Shown: positions 23,101-33,087 of the stretch, piece by piece
How positions within the stretch are numbered: position 1 is the first letter of the stretch
Layout: each line of letters opens with the position of its first letter
Source of the DNA: Lasioglossum baleicum
Lineage: Eukaryota > Arthropoda > Insecta > Hymenoptera > Halictidae
Direction of reading: 5' to 3'
Length of the DNA stretch: 64,000 nt
Assembly: GCF_051020765.1 (NCBI RefSeq)
Contig: NC_134944.1
Location: 3,410,001 to 3,474,000 of the forward strand
Made by a program: the position numbers and the translations under genes
Notes under the pieces: model-generated
What the model was told of the DNA's origin: nothing
Database searches by the model: none
What the model saw: only the letters and a program-made list of their open reading frames with translations

Positions 23101-24558
23101 CTTCAAAGAACACAATGGCACAGAAATGAACACCCGATCGCACCCGGAGGTATAACAAAGTCATTACCAAAGTCTTAGAATCATAAAGAAAGTGACTGAA
23201 TCGTTGGTTATCTTCAAATATTAATAACTAAAACAATGTATATAGTACAAAAGTGAATTTCTCTTAAAAGTATACCTTATACTTAGCTAAAAAAAACTTC
23301 TATAAAACAAAAATCTGTTAGTGTATGTAAATAAGGTTACAATTACTAATAGGTGAATTCGTTGAAAAATGAAAGCGTGTTAACAGAATTTCAAACTTCC
23401 GACTTTCAGTGCTTTATGGATACATGAATGGGAAAACGAATTGAATGATGGGAGATTGTTCCTCAGATATTCACCTAACTCAAGCCACAAAAATTTTACA
23501 ATTTATGCGTAAAGTTTTAAAAATCGCATTTTGACCGCTGAAATCGGTCAGTGCGCTACTTCGTGTTTATGGTTTAAATTTTAAAAATGTGTAAGCCAAA
23601 AGTTATTTCTGTTCAGATAATATAAATTTATAAATAATAAATTCCTTCTGTTCGCCAAACCTTCACATGGATTTTTCAACCTCTTATTCTTACCTGTTAC
23701 TTTATTATTCTTTAATTTTTAATTTTAATTTAATTACATCGTAATTCACAATTAATATGTCATTTAATTACAAAGTATTTCATAATTGTACTCCAATTGC
23801 AATTACGAATTACGTTGTAATTTAATTGAATGAAGATCTGAATTATAAATTACGATATAACTGAAATACAATGTAATTCAATTACAATGTATTTTATAAT
23901 TGTACTCCAATTGCAATTACCAATTAAATTGTAATTTAATTGAATGAAGATCTGAATTATAAATTACAATACAACTGAATTACAATGTAATTCAATTACA
24001 ACGTAATTATATTCCTGGAGTAACTCAATTGTAATTCTGCACAACTCTGTGCACATATTGGTACATTTTGGTAAATGCGTGCACACGCGATACCGGATAC
24101 CGGATACCGAACACGGTCGTCGGATCGTTTAGAGTTCGCGATCCTCTAAAAGTCCTCAAACGCGTTTAGGTGGTCTAGAACGGCTTACTCCAAACGTGTA
24201 CGCTCCAACCAGGATGGTCCAATTGCTTGTTTAGAATGGGTGCGTCGACGATCACTTCGTCCACGTTGCTCGGTGCGGTTCGCCAACGTTTCAACAGATC
24301 CTTGGTCCTGTCGCGGGTGCGGTCGCAAGCCTGCCGCCAATTCGTGATAAACTTTCGCGGTACTTTCAACGAATTGGTTTCCTCGAGGCCGAGATCTTGG
24401 CTACCCGCGGATCCTCTGCTTCTCTGGCTACCCTCTGTCACCGACGTCGTTTCCATCGCCGTTCCCGTTCCCGTTCCCGACGCTTCGATCGTTGTCGCGG
24501 CCTCCTGCATCGAAGGATAATAGATCGGATCCTTTATGCTGTCCGAACGACTCCCCAT
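20112..24558 (-). CDS. EF-hand protein, sarcoplasmic calcium-binding protein/calexcitin type (383 aa)
   Basis: Four minus-strand exons join in phase: 24558-24189, 21168-20990, 20891-20523 and 20345-20112 (1152 nt). The first 120 residues are low-complexity and then basic (GTGTGT run, VPRKFITNWRQACDRTRD), with no known domain. Residues 145-383 follow the SCP/calexcitin layout. An EF-hand loop DHDKDGFVNRKD lies at 166-177. A hydrophobic linker ISLDEWLRWWARVV is at about 226-239. A degenerate loop AINGSASGIISKKE with its acidic ligands lost is at 264-277. The ending is GWPQYQLVFANFLFG...GPGEHFIG. A cytosolic calcium sensor or buffer is inferred. The acceptor of exon 3 (GCGAAG at 20892) has a poor pyrimidine tract. 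Intron 1 (3020 nt) is filled with inverted repeats. Confidence 0.75.
21284..21765. repeat. Large palindromic element in EF-hand gene intron 1
   Basis: The left arm (21284-21480) and right arm (21560-21765) are inverted copies that share CGCTAGACCACGTAC-like, TCTCGATAATGCAAAGACGG and TCAATCTAGTCCGCTGTTTG segments. The TCTCGATAATGC(A/G)AAGA(C/T)GGGG motif recurs at 34380-34402 and 59322-59345. Confidence 0.75.
21769..22309. other. Intron DNA with one Transib-like end
   Basis: AT-rich intron sequence. CACAGTGGGCTGTATGCCC at 21955-21973 begins like a Transib end, but no matching inverted end was found downstream, so it may be a truncated copy. Nothing else is recognised. Confidence 0.35.
22310..22840. 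repeat. Palindromic element in EF-hand gene intron 1
   Basis: Arms 22335-22560 and 22565-22810 are inverted copies: ACATGTTG(T/C)GGC, CATTTTCTGCGTG, GGAGATTTCAAGGTCACCTT and the ATATCTCGT(T/C)AACTATTAG core. The right side continues to a CACCCTGTATA end at 22850-22860. Confidence 0.75.
23740..24040. repeat. AT-rich tandem minisatellite (about 120-bp period)
   Basis: Two adjacent copies of about 120 bp share CATAATTGTACTCCAATTGC and GAATGAAGATCTGAATTATA. They are made of degenerate AATTACAATGTAATTCAATT palindromes. A short stretch of the same material at 21215-21260 suggests later insertions split an older array. Confidence 0.75.
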
Positions 24559-25240
24559 AACGGACTACCTGCTCGGTCTTCCTGCAAACGGCATATTCCA
24601 ACTACCTCTCCTAAAATAATCAATTGCTCGACAAGAGGTCACCGGGTCGCTCGATAATACCTGTAGAACATTGCGAGACCTTTTCCTTCTCGCTCTCTCT
24701 CTCCTCCTCCTCTCCGTTCCTCTGTTTCTCTCGCTACTCTTCGCTCTCATCTTTTTCATGTATCTAATTAGTCCTTCGATCCAGTTTATTTTTGCTAACC
24801 GTGTACACGATTAATATATAACCCTGAAATCGATCCAGGTTCGATCACGATTCCAGTCGACTTGGCCAACTTGAATGTTTCCGTTCGTTTTAGGTTTCCA
24901 GCTATTCGTGAAAAACGAATTGTCCTTCGTTTTCAAAGAGTAACAGTCTAAGAGAATCGTAACAGTCTCCTCATCGGGTTTCGTATTTTCAAATTCGAAT
25001 GTGCCTGTTGCAGTTTGATCGCTTCGGCGATCGCGAAACCATGCGCCAACGATAGAACGACCACTCGGATAAATTTCTCCTGTTTCGCTACGGCTCCATC
25101 GACCAAAAAGATTTCGTCGTTCAACGAAACTTCACGAATGTCCGGTAGGTGGCGCCACGACGTGGCTAAAATGTGGATAGGTGGTTTCCCATCTTCCGCG
25201 CTGCCGGTCCGCGATGCCTTGATGTGTGCCGCACGTCGGA

Positions 25241-25274
25241 CCTTTTCTCTTTCCTGTTGTTCCAGTTGTGAAGG
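25241..25274 (+). promoter_or_regulatory. RpL15: RpL15 TCT-type start and non-coding first exon
   Basis: The polypyrimidine motif CTCTTTCC (25247-25254) fits the TCT initiator of ribosomal protein genes, with +1 at the C at 25249. A short exon then ends at 25274 before a strong donor GTGAGT. The matching acceptor TTCTTCAG lies at about 25675, 10 nt before the coding start. Confidence 0.6.
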
Positions 25275-25684
25275 GTGAGTGATTCGTGTTGGAAATCGCT
25301 AAATATCCTGTGCATCCACGTTTTATTCTGAGCCTCGTGCAAAGGAGATTCTTCGCCAGACCCATCCGTATAAAATGTCCTTATAATTTTTCAATATTAT
25401 TCGAATACGAACATTCCAGTTGCTGTTTTTATTCATAACCTACACGCGCATATTTCAACCGCTTACACGCGTTTCGTATACAGTGTTCCAAGGTCTATTC
25501 GCTGTTTTTCCAATCTGTTGGCTGACTTTCTTTAACGTTTTCCCTTTCGTTTCCGTTACTTTGTCGTTTGTTACTATTATTATTCGAGTTCCAATTCGCG
25601 ATAACATTTCTCGCGTTTGTTTTCTTCCGTAGAATAACATGTTTAATCAATTTGTTTGTTTCTTTTGTTCTTCAGGGCTTCGCA

Positions 25685-26821
25685 ATGGGTGCATACAAGT
25701 ATATGCAAGAACTCTATCGTAAAAAGCAGAGCGATATGCTCCGCTTTTTACTTAGAGTTCGATGCTGGCAGTACCGTCAATTGACTAAAATGCATCGTGC
25801 CCCGAGACCATCCAGACCCGACAAAGCTCGTCGTTTAGGCTACAAAGCTAAGCAAGGTACGAACAATATTTATTTCTTTGTCCTATATTCATTGCTTTGT
25901 CCATTTCGACTTTCAAATCTTTTCGAACATTCGTATGATGAGTCGTACCATGCACCACTCTTACGGTATTTCTATGGTGATATATGTGTACATGCTGACA
26001 ATGCTTCACGCTCTATTATTCATATAGGAGCATTGCACGCTTCGCTGACATGAAAAATTAATTGAATATACTAATTTCTTACGCACAGGTTTCGTCATAT
26101 TTAGAATTCGTGTGAGGAGAGGAGGACGCAAACGCCCTGTCCCCAAGGGAGCAACTTACGGCAAACCCAAAAGCCACGGTGTCAACCAGCTGAAGCCAAC
26201 GCGAAAATTACAGTCCGTTGCGGAAGTAAGTATTACGATACGTTCATGTTATATGTATAATGTTGCTGCCGTTGAAACCTAAGATCGTAAGCTCGATTCT
26301 ACCGTTGTTTTCAGGAACGCGTAGGACGACGTTGCGGTGGTCTACGAGTGTTAAACAGCTACTGGGTTGCTCAGGACTCTACGTACATGTATTACGAAGT
26401 TATCCTGATTGACCCTGCGCACAAGGTACGCATAAGAGTCGAACTTTATCCAACTTGATTCGTTTGGAAGCGTGTATCAGCCTTTTAAAATGATGATATC
26501 GATTGATATTGAAACCCAATGATGTATTATCTTCCTTGGATGTCTGAATTTCGAAGGACGATCAGAACCCGTGAAAACCGTTGCCGAGCTACGCCTTGTT
26601 ACCTTCGTGATCGTTTTGCATTTCAGGAAATTCGTAACGATCCAAAGATCAATTGGATATGCGATGCTGTCCACAAACACCGCGAACTTCGCGGAAAGAC
26701 TTCAGCTGGCAGAAGCTCGCGAGGATTGGGTAAAGGACATCGTTATTCACAGACTATCGGTGGTTCTGGCAAAGCGGCATGGCTGAGACGGAACTCGTTA
26801 TCGCTTCGCAGAAAGCGATAG
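25685..26821 (+). CDS. RpL15: 60S ribosomal protein L15 (204 aa)
   Basis: Four coding exons join in phase: 25685-25856, 26089-26225, 26315-26425 and 26627-26821 (615 nt, 204 residues, the usual length). The start MGAYKYMQELYRKKQSDMLR is the conserved eL15 N-terminus. RIRVRRGGRKRP, ERVGRRCGGLRVLNSYWV, YYEVILIDP and GLGKGHRY follow in the expected order, and it ends SLRRKR. It is a core large-subunit protein near the exit-tunnel side of 28S rRNA. Introns 1 and 3 hold candidate C/D snoRNAs, as expected of a ribosomal protein host gene. A poly(A) signal AATAAA lies at about 26926. The gene converges on Arpc3. Confidence 0.98.
25928..26003 (+). ncRNA. Possible C/D box snoRNA in RpL15 intron 1
   Basis: C box ATGATGA (25935-25941), C'-like GTGATAT (25977-25983) and D box CTGA (25995-25998) are enclosed by a short CATT/AATG stem (25928-25931 and 26000-26003). 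No rRNA target was recognised for the guide upstream of the D box. A second CTGA at about 26045 is an alternative D box. Confidence 0.3.
26484..26552 (+). ncRNA. U14-type C/D box snoRNA in RpL15 intron 3
   Basis: C box ATGATGA (26490-26496), C' box ATGATGT (26519-26525) and D box CTGA (26544-26547) lie in order, with AAA/TTT closing bases. The 13 nt before the D box, CTTCCTTGGATGT, match U14 (SNORD14) and are complementary to ACATCCAAGGAAG in 18S rRNA. Counting five nucleotides from the D box targets the C equivalent to human 18S Cm462, the known U14 site. The second U14 domain (18S 5' pairing needed for processing) was not clearly identified. It lies about 75 nt from the acceptor, a normal position for intronic C/D processing. 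Confidence 0.82.
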
Positions 26822-27122
26822 GCAATTCGATCTCTACACTGTTAAGACCCGTACGAACAAGATACATCATTTTATTGATATAATACAGCATTTTACGTCG
26901 ATATTGTGGTATATCATGTGCGAAATAAACATCTCTTCCGTACGAATCGTTTTTACACGTGTTTTTCTTTAATTTCTCCTTTTTCTTTTGACAAAGATAG
27001 AGAACACGTTATAATTGAGATAAGTTGAAACTCGCAATCTTTGCGTAACAAGTCTCTCTGTATTCATACATCGTATGTGTATAGTATATTTTATAATCAC
27101 GGTGATGGATGGTTTCTTATTT

Positions 27123-28607
27123 TTATTGACCAGGACCGGATAACGATTTATCCATGAACTTCTTTTTGGCGAAACACAACCACCATTTGCTGGGTTTTCC
27201 GTCCTCTCCGTAAACCTTCTCCACCAATCTGACACCAGTTTCCTGCCGTATTTGTTGCAGATATTGTCTCATAGTGTCTGCGAAATAATCACGGGTGTAG
27301 TAATTGTTATCGCCCTTCTTTAACCCTTTGCACTCGAGCGGCGCACAGTGGGAACTTTCGACCAAAGTCGATTCAAAATCAAAGAACTTTCGATAGAAAT
27401 GAGGTAGAGCGATGAAATTTTTTTAAAATTAAATCTGAAACTTGGCAGAATGTGGGAAAAATAGGGACATTATGGTACGAACGTTTTTTTAACCTTGAGA
27501 AAATTCGTTAAACTTTCACAATTTCAAGAAAATATGGTTTCTCCGTTATATATCGTTTCCCATAGATTTTTTCACGCTGATTTCAAATCTGATCTCAAAA
27601 TTTGTCTACCTCAGGATTTTGCATTAAAAAAAAAATTTTTCCGCGCGTGGTACTGGAAAAACCACATTTCCTGAAATTCTACATGTTTAACGAATTTTCT
27701 CAAGGTTAACAAACGTTAATCATAATCTCCCTATTTTTCCCATATTCTGTCAAGTTTCAGCTTTAATTTAAAAAAATTTCATCGCTCTACCTCATTTCTA
27801 TCGAAAGTTCTTTGATTTTGAATAGAGTTTGGTCCAAATTTTCCACTGTGCGCCGCCTAAGTGGTTTGGAACTCGATATGTCTCAGTTGCTGGTTTGCCG
27901 TTGTGAAAAAGGCCTTGAGTGCAAAGGGTTAGCACTCTTTAACGATACAGAAGAAACTTACCTGCTTCCATAGGATTACTAGGCTTGGCGTATACGGAAT
28001 TTAAGGGAAATCCAGGGTCTCCCGGAATATCAAACTTTGAAATAGCCAGAGAGTACATCTCGTTTGTAGCTTGAGCTTGGGTTGCGCATTTCTGCAGCCT
28101 TTTCAAGCACTCGGTTATGTACAATGTGATGTAAATTAAGACTCTGTCCGCCTCGCTCTGCAAAATCGTTGTACGATACAAGTGTATTTTCGGGGATACT
28201 GTAAAGAGCCACAATAGTTACCTTGATTTCGTATGTTCTGAAGAACACATTCGCTTTAAAGAAGTACAATGCTTCATCGATTATATCTAAATCTTTCGTA
28301 GAAGGAGGTGCAGGACCTCTAAAATGAGTTCGTATCGGCAAAATTGCCATGTTACCGATGTTTCCATTGTTCTCTACGAAAGACGAGTGATATGCCTACA
28401 ACAGAAATTTTATCAACGAATGTATAAATACAACTCTGCATTTATTGTAATTGTTTTCTTAATTCGTATGTCGTATACAACGCATGCACAAATTTGACAG
28501 TTGGTTACGCGCGCGAGGTTAAGAGAACACGCCCAATAACATAACCAAGTTTGTTTTGCCTTGGATAATTGTTACACATTCGTGGAAAAATGATTACTTA
28601 CAGGCAT
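27123..28607 (-). CDS. Arpc3: Arp2/3 complex subunit 3 (ARPC3, p21-Arc; 176 aa)
   Basis: Four exons (minus) join in phase: 28607-28602 (only ATGCCT), 28395-28222, 28157-27962 and 27277-27123 (531 nt). The protein starts MPAYHSSF and runs through GNMAILPIRTHFRGPAPPSTKD, ADRVLIYITLYITECLKRLQ, GDPGFPLNSVYAKP and MRQYLQQIRQETGVRL. It ends SKWWLCFAKKKFMDKSLSGPGQ, the invariant ARPC3 tail. Human ARPC3 has 178 residues. It is a structural subunit of the Arp2/3 actin-branching complex. Intron 3 is enlarged by two nested transposons. Without them it would be about 75 nt. Confidence 0.97.
27320..27932. mobile_element. piggyBac-like MITE (TTAA ends) hosting a Transib element
   Basis: The left end is TTAACCCTTTGCACTCGAG at 27320. 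The right end is GAGTGCAAAGGGTTAG ending at 27932, the inverted partner with one change in TTAA. Only about 100 bp belong to this outer element, and the rest is the Transib insertion at 27344-27850. A TTAA target and CCCTTTGCA ends suggest a piggyBac-type MITE. Confidence 0.6.
27344..27850. mobile_element. Transib-type palindromic MITE in Arpc3 intron 3
   Basis: The ends are CACAGTGGGAACTTTCG and TTTCCACTGTG. Flanking pentamers CGGCG and CGCCG match at 4 of 5 positions. Both halves are inverted copies of about 230 bp (AAAGAACTTTCGATAGAAAT, AATAGGGA(C/G)ATTATGGT, GAGAAAATTCGTTAAAC). A half copy lies at 11395-11709. Confidence 0.82.
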
Positions 28608-29157
28608 AGCGATGATATAGTTTCCAAGACAATGATGTATTTTTATGAATTTTGACAGGTATTTCGCGAAAGAAATCACCTCATTCGGGTACCTGCAGAA
28701 CACACAGATGCGATAAATTCCATGTACATATGCACTGATATGTATTTACTGCGCGCAATGCAGCGAAACGTTCCGCTGCACTTCTTTATCTTTTACTCTT
28801 TCTTCTTGTGCGGAATTCACGAACGCAAGCTGTCTCTACACGTATTTAGGAGAAATCTTTCTCCCGCGCTGCAAAAGGCCAGAATGTGCGCCTAACTTTA
28901 TTATTTCAAATAATAACAAAGAACATTGGGAAATAGCAGAAATTGAAGCAATCTTGAATATGGTTCATCGGCTCGTTAAATTCCAATCCTAAAATTCTAT
29001 TTTGATTTTGCAATATATAATATATTATATACACGTATCCAATAGATATACATCCCAGCCAACCAAAAATCTAAATTTGGTCGACCTCCTGTGCGCGCAT
29101 ATGCCGAGCTAGTGTCGACCGTAGGACCAGAGTTTGGACATGGGCATGAGGTCGGCA

Positions 29158-29490
29158 TCAGGTCGGCACGAATCGGCCGAATGTGCCTTTGTGGCAGCAC
29201 TGTCGCACTGATGTACCGCATGCCGAATATCGTTTTACAGGTGAAACAAACAATTCCAATGCCGCTTTTGCAAAATTCACATGTTTTTCTATAAGCGAGG
29301 GTGAAACTAATATCCTAATCGCGATATGGAGCAACAAAAAATGAGTATACACATTCGGAGCTAATATCCCGTACATTACTACCGGGCCGGTATATAAGAG
29401 AAATTGGCGAAACTCGGTCGCTTTAAAAGTTGAATATTCTTCTATTGGCCTCGGGCGTCTAGAAAAATCAGATGGACAGTACTTATCGAG
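29158..29490 (-). pseudogene. CACTA-like transposase fragment (left arm)
   Basis: The open frame reads DKYCPSDFSRRPRPIEEYST, FKATEFRQFLLYTGPVVMYG and YTHFLLLHIAIRILVSPSL. The (W/F)KATEFRxFLLYTGP signature is common in insect transposon proteins of the kind that carry a DUF4218-like region. The frame ends at a stop 3' of GTFGRFVPT, probably a truncation. Confidence 0.55.
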
Positions 29491-29715
29491 TACTGCCATT
29501 CGCGCGGAGATGATAAAATCATTTTTATTTATCATCTTTAAAATATAAGTGTATTCAATTAGTTGAAATTGAACTGTAAAGAAAATTGTACGGCAATGCA
29601 AATTTTAGATTATGTCTCTTGCAATCGATGCAGACAATTTTTATTTCGCATAAAGATCCGCAGTCTAGGAAAAATAACAAATGTGAGAAATAAATAAAAT
29701 TTGTATTTTTTTTTT

Positions 29716-29967
29716 CGCCAATTTCTCTTATATACCGGCCCGGTAGTAATGTACGGGATATTAGCTCCGAATGTGTATACTCATTTTTTGTTGCTCCATA
29801 TCGCGATTAGGATATTAGTTTCACCCTCGCTTATAGAAAAACATGTGAATTTTGCAAAAGCGGCATTGGAATTGTTTGTTTCACCTGTAAAACGATATTC
29901 GGCATGCGGTACATCAGTGCGACAGTGCTGCCACAAAGGCACATTCGGCCGATTCGTGCCGACCTGA
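29716..29967 (+). pseudogene. CACTA-like transposase fragment (right arm)
   Basis: This is an inverted copy of the left-arm fragment. It begins at RQFLLYTGP and ends at the same stop after RFVPT. The frame upstream is lost because the inverted arm begins here. Amino acid identity between the arms appears complete, so the duplication is recent or is kept uniform by gene conversion. Confidence 0.55.
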
Positions 29968-30367
29968 TGCCGACCTCATGCCCATGTCCAAACCCTGGTC
30001 CTACGGTCGTCCAAAATTAAGCCAATCGGGACTTGAGCACCTCCGAGCGTAGATTGGACAATGATTTGCCGATCTGTGCCCTAGGCACGGCTTGCCCAAG
30101 GCACGCCTGGTTAGCTGGGATATTTATATATGTCGTATACAGTGTCGTATCGTAGTATGATTATACGCATCAGGTATATCATTTAGGATTTAGGATATAT
30201 TATAGACAGTTGGCGCGCCGGGCATTTTCGCAGAGGAAAATGTCGCTTCGAATGACCTCAGGAACCTCCCATTTCCGGATTCTGCAGGAGTTTTGGGACA
30301 CCCTGTATATATATACTTGGGCCATCAGTCCTGTAGGTCCATGGGGTATATATGGCCTAAGGGGTCT

Positions 30368-30980
30368 AAGCATGTAGACATCAATGATTAAATTTCTTGT
30401 AGAATTTCGACTTCCACAATTCGAGTACAATTGCGGACAATTCCTATTTTTTCAAATAGTGAATTATCTCTGGTAATGAAGGCAGCGAGTCTTCAGCCAA
30501 CCAGAACAAAGAATATTCGTCCCTGATCTCCCTATCGTCGTGCTGTCTCGCGGAATGTGCGACGCTAGAGGGGTAAAACGATATTATCACATTATCAGTG
30601 GTAGTAGCCTTTATAGATTCGAAATAAATAAAAACCGTATTGAATTCTGTGGAATTTTATATTCTAGCATTTTTTGAACATTTGTTGAAGCCATAAATGT
30701 ATAATACATAAATTAATTTGACTTTTATAATTAAAAGTAGTCCACTATTTGAGAGTATTGTGAGTACTATGATTTTTTGTAGACGTCAATAATTAAATTT
30801 CTTGTAGAATTTCGATTTCCACAATTCGATTAATGTGGACAATTTCTATTCTTTCAGAAGGCAGCGGTCGCCAGCCAACCAGAACAAACAAGATCCATCC
30901 CTAATCTCCCTATTGTCGCGCTGCGTTTCCCGGACCGCGGGACGCTAGAGGGATAAAACAATATTATCATCTGAGCGAAG
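30368..30980. repeat. Direct duplication of about 210 bp
   Basis: 30368-30593 and 30778-30980 are diverged direct copies. Both run from AATTAAATTTCTTGTAGAAT through AGCCAACCAGAACAAA and CTCCCTAT(C/T)GTCG to GACGCTAGAGG and an ATATTATCA end. About 185 bp of AT-rich sequence separates them. Confidence 0.75.
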
Positions 30981-30989
30981 GAGGAAGAA

Positions 30990-33087
30990 CACGCCAAGTT
31001 CCGAGGAAGACCGTAATTATATTTAGCGCTGTTTGCAGCGTTCCGGCTATCTGATTGGTTCTCTGTCGACTAACGTCCATTACTCTCCTAGGAAGTTTCG
31101 AGAACGGGTACGGGACGGTAATATTGGTGAGAGTTCTATGCGTTCACAACAGTTCGTCAAATACTATTACGTGGAGCAAAACGAGCGTTTACAGCACGCG
31201 GATATTTCTCACGAGCGGTTTTCATTCTGCTAATACAGGTAAGGGGAAACCACCGTACAACCGTTTCAACGAATATATTTTAGAAAATATGCGCAGACGG
31301 AATAGAATTTTCGTCATTGAATTATGTGATCGATTCAGAAGGGGCTCATGAAATTTTCCCTGGGATAGGAATTCGCCGTAGCGTAAACGCAAGTCGGAAC
31401 GACAAACGTTTCGAACGTTTCAAGATATATCGTGAAGTATTAACGCGATTTTAACGTGGCTTCGGCTGTTGTCGCATCCGAAGTGGACGTTTGAAGGTTG
31501 AATTATAGATCTATGTACGCTTTAGCATATTGAATATTACGAAATACGCGTCAATTAATTTTATCAGAGCGGCCAGAGCACTTGTGCTCACCCATGACTC
31601 GCACTTTAACGTTGAAAAATGGTGATTGTCCCAATTGCCTAACCCGTGTCAAGACGAAACGCGGTTCGATGTCGGAAATTTTCTGTCAATTACACTCTCG
31701 GAAATTCTTCCTATAAATCCACGTTAATTTTTACGGCGTACCGTTCAACACGGAACACGCACTTTTTACTCAGTAAAAAAAGAAATTACTTATATGCCAG
31801 CTCGCGGAATTTCTTTGCTCGATTTGCAACCGGTAGAAGAAGCCTTCTGGGACTTGTGTACAAGTATCGGTGTGTATGTACGTTAACAGAAGCCTCTAGA
31901 AAGTGTTTGATGCTCTTTGTTCACAACACGAACAGAGACGATGCGTTACATCGAAACACCACGTTTTCATTTCCTGTTCCGTATCAATTAGTAGCGTTTT
32001 CGTATTTTAAAATGATTCTCGTCGCCATTTTGAAACCGAAGACGCACATGGATAGAATTTGCTGGAGATTTCTCCGAACCTACCGTTAATACGCTTTGTA
32101 CCTTCCTGTATTGATTATGGAATTTTCGTTTCGCTTAGATTCACTTTTCTCCTCCCGACAAATCACTAATTTCATTGTACACGCTCCGAAATCCATTGTA
32201 TCGCGATTAAGATTAGAAATACACGAAGTTCAAGGTCATACCTTGTAATTCCATTTTTGAATCTCCTGTGTTTGCGCATTTAAATACTCGATCTATTCTG
32301 ACGTTTCGCTGCGATACGAATGACAAATCAGTTTTTTCCCCCATCTTATCTGATTCGACAGTTATACTTACAAGAAGGATTATGCACTACAATATACATA
32401 ATACAGATTTTGTTTAACCGTATTTGTAACACGCTCATTGTTTAATAACAATTCGTACGCGTACTATTGTTTTCGTAATGAATTCAGCAGATTTATATCT
32501 CGCTCACTTACTGATTTGTCTAATAGGCCAATTATATTTCAGCATTTTTTATTCATAAGGTGATTTGTCAGTTTTTGCACTGTTTATTATTACACGGATC
32601 TTTACGGATTTTTCGGTAAATTGTGTTTTATTCATATTTGTGTACACATTGCTATGTAATGTGTCTTTAACGTTGTATCAAACAGAAATTTGTCGTTAAC
32701 CTTTAGTTACTCGCATGAGGTCAGAAACTGTTAACAGAGACCTGAATAATGTAAATAAATAATTAATTAGAACTACAATGGTGTCCAACAAGACCCTATG
32801 CGAGCAATTTCGCACAAATCGAGGTACACAATACATGGTTCAGCGCTTGCTATCGATTTAAATGTTGTTATTACCGCGTTCGACAACTTTAATCTAATCT
32901 TTATCTAATCTCGTTGATCTGAAAATGCAAATATATGTTTGTTAACTCTTTCCTGTTGAAGTTTGGGAATCTCTCGGCGCTTAAAATCCAAGTAATGTTT
33001 ATATTGTATCTTCTTCTATCCAGCAGGGACAATCCAATCGTAACAGTAGCGGTCGGTCTCTTCTATAAGAAATAGATTATAGTAAAA
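30990..33087 (+). other. Upstream region of the DnaJ gene
   Basis: No coding gene was recognised. A good donor TACAG|GTAAGG near 31234 follows a GC-richer stretch (30985-31234) and could end a 5' non-coding exon of the DnaJ gene, with an acceptor CAG near 33025-33050. The rest is AT-rich and reads as a long 5' intron. Confidence 0.35.

Larger units (their letters stand above)
29052..30121. mobile_element. Foldback DNA transposon, CACTA-like transposase fragments
   Basis: The element begins ATCCCAGCCAACCA and ends TGGTTAGCTGGGAT. The inner arms (about 29120-29426 and 29712-30010) are nearly identical inverted copies that each contain the same 80-residue coding stretch. The centre (29590-29670) carries part of a TAGACTGCGG-family MITE. 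The superfamily is inferred only from the protein fragment. Confidence 0.7.

Noticed and set aside
31405..31425. TTTCGAACGTTTC as a heat-shock element upstream of the DnaJ gene
   Set aside because: The nGAAn units are not spaced at 5-bp intervals, and the site lies in the presumed 5' intron.
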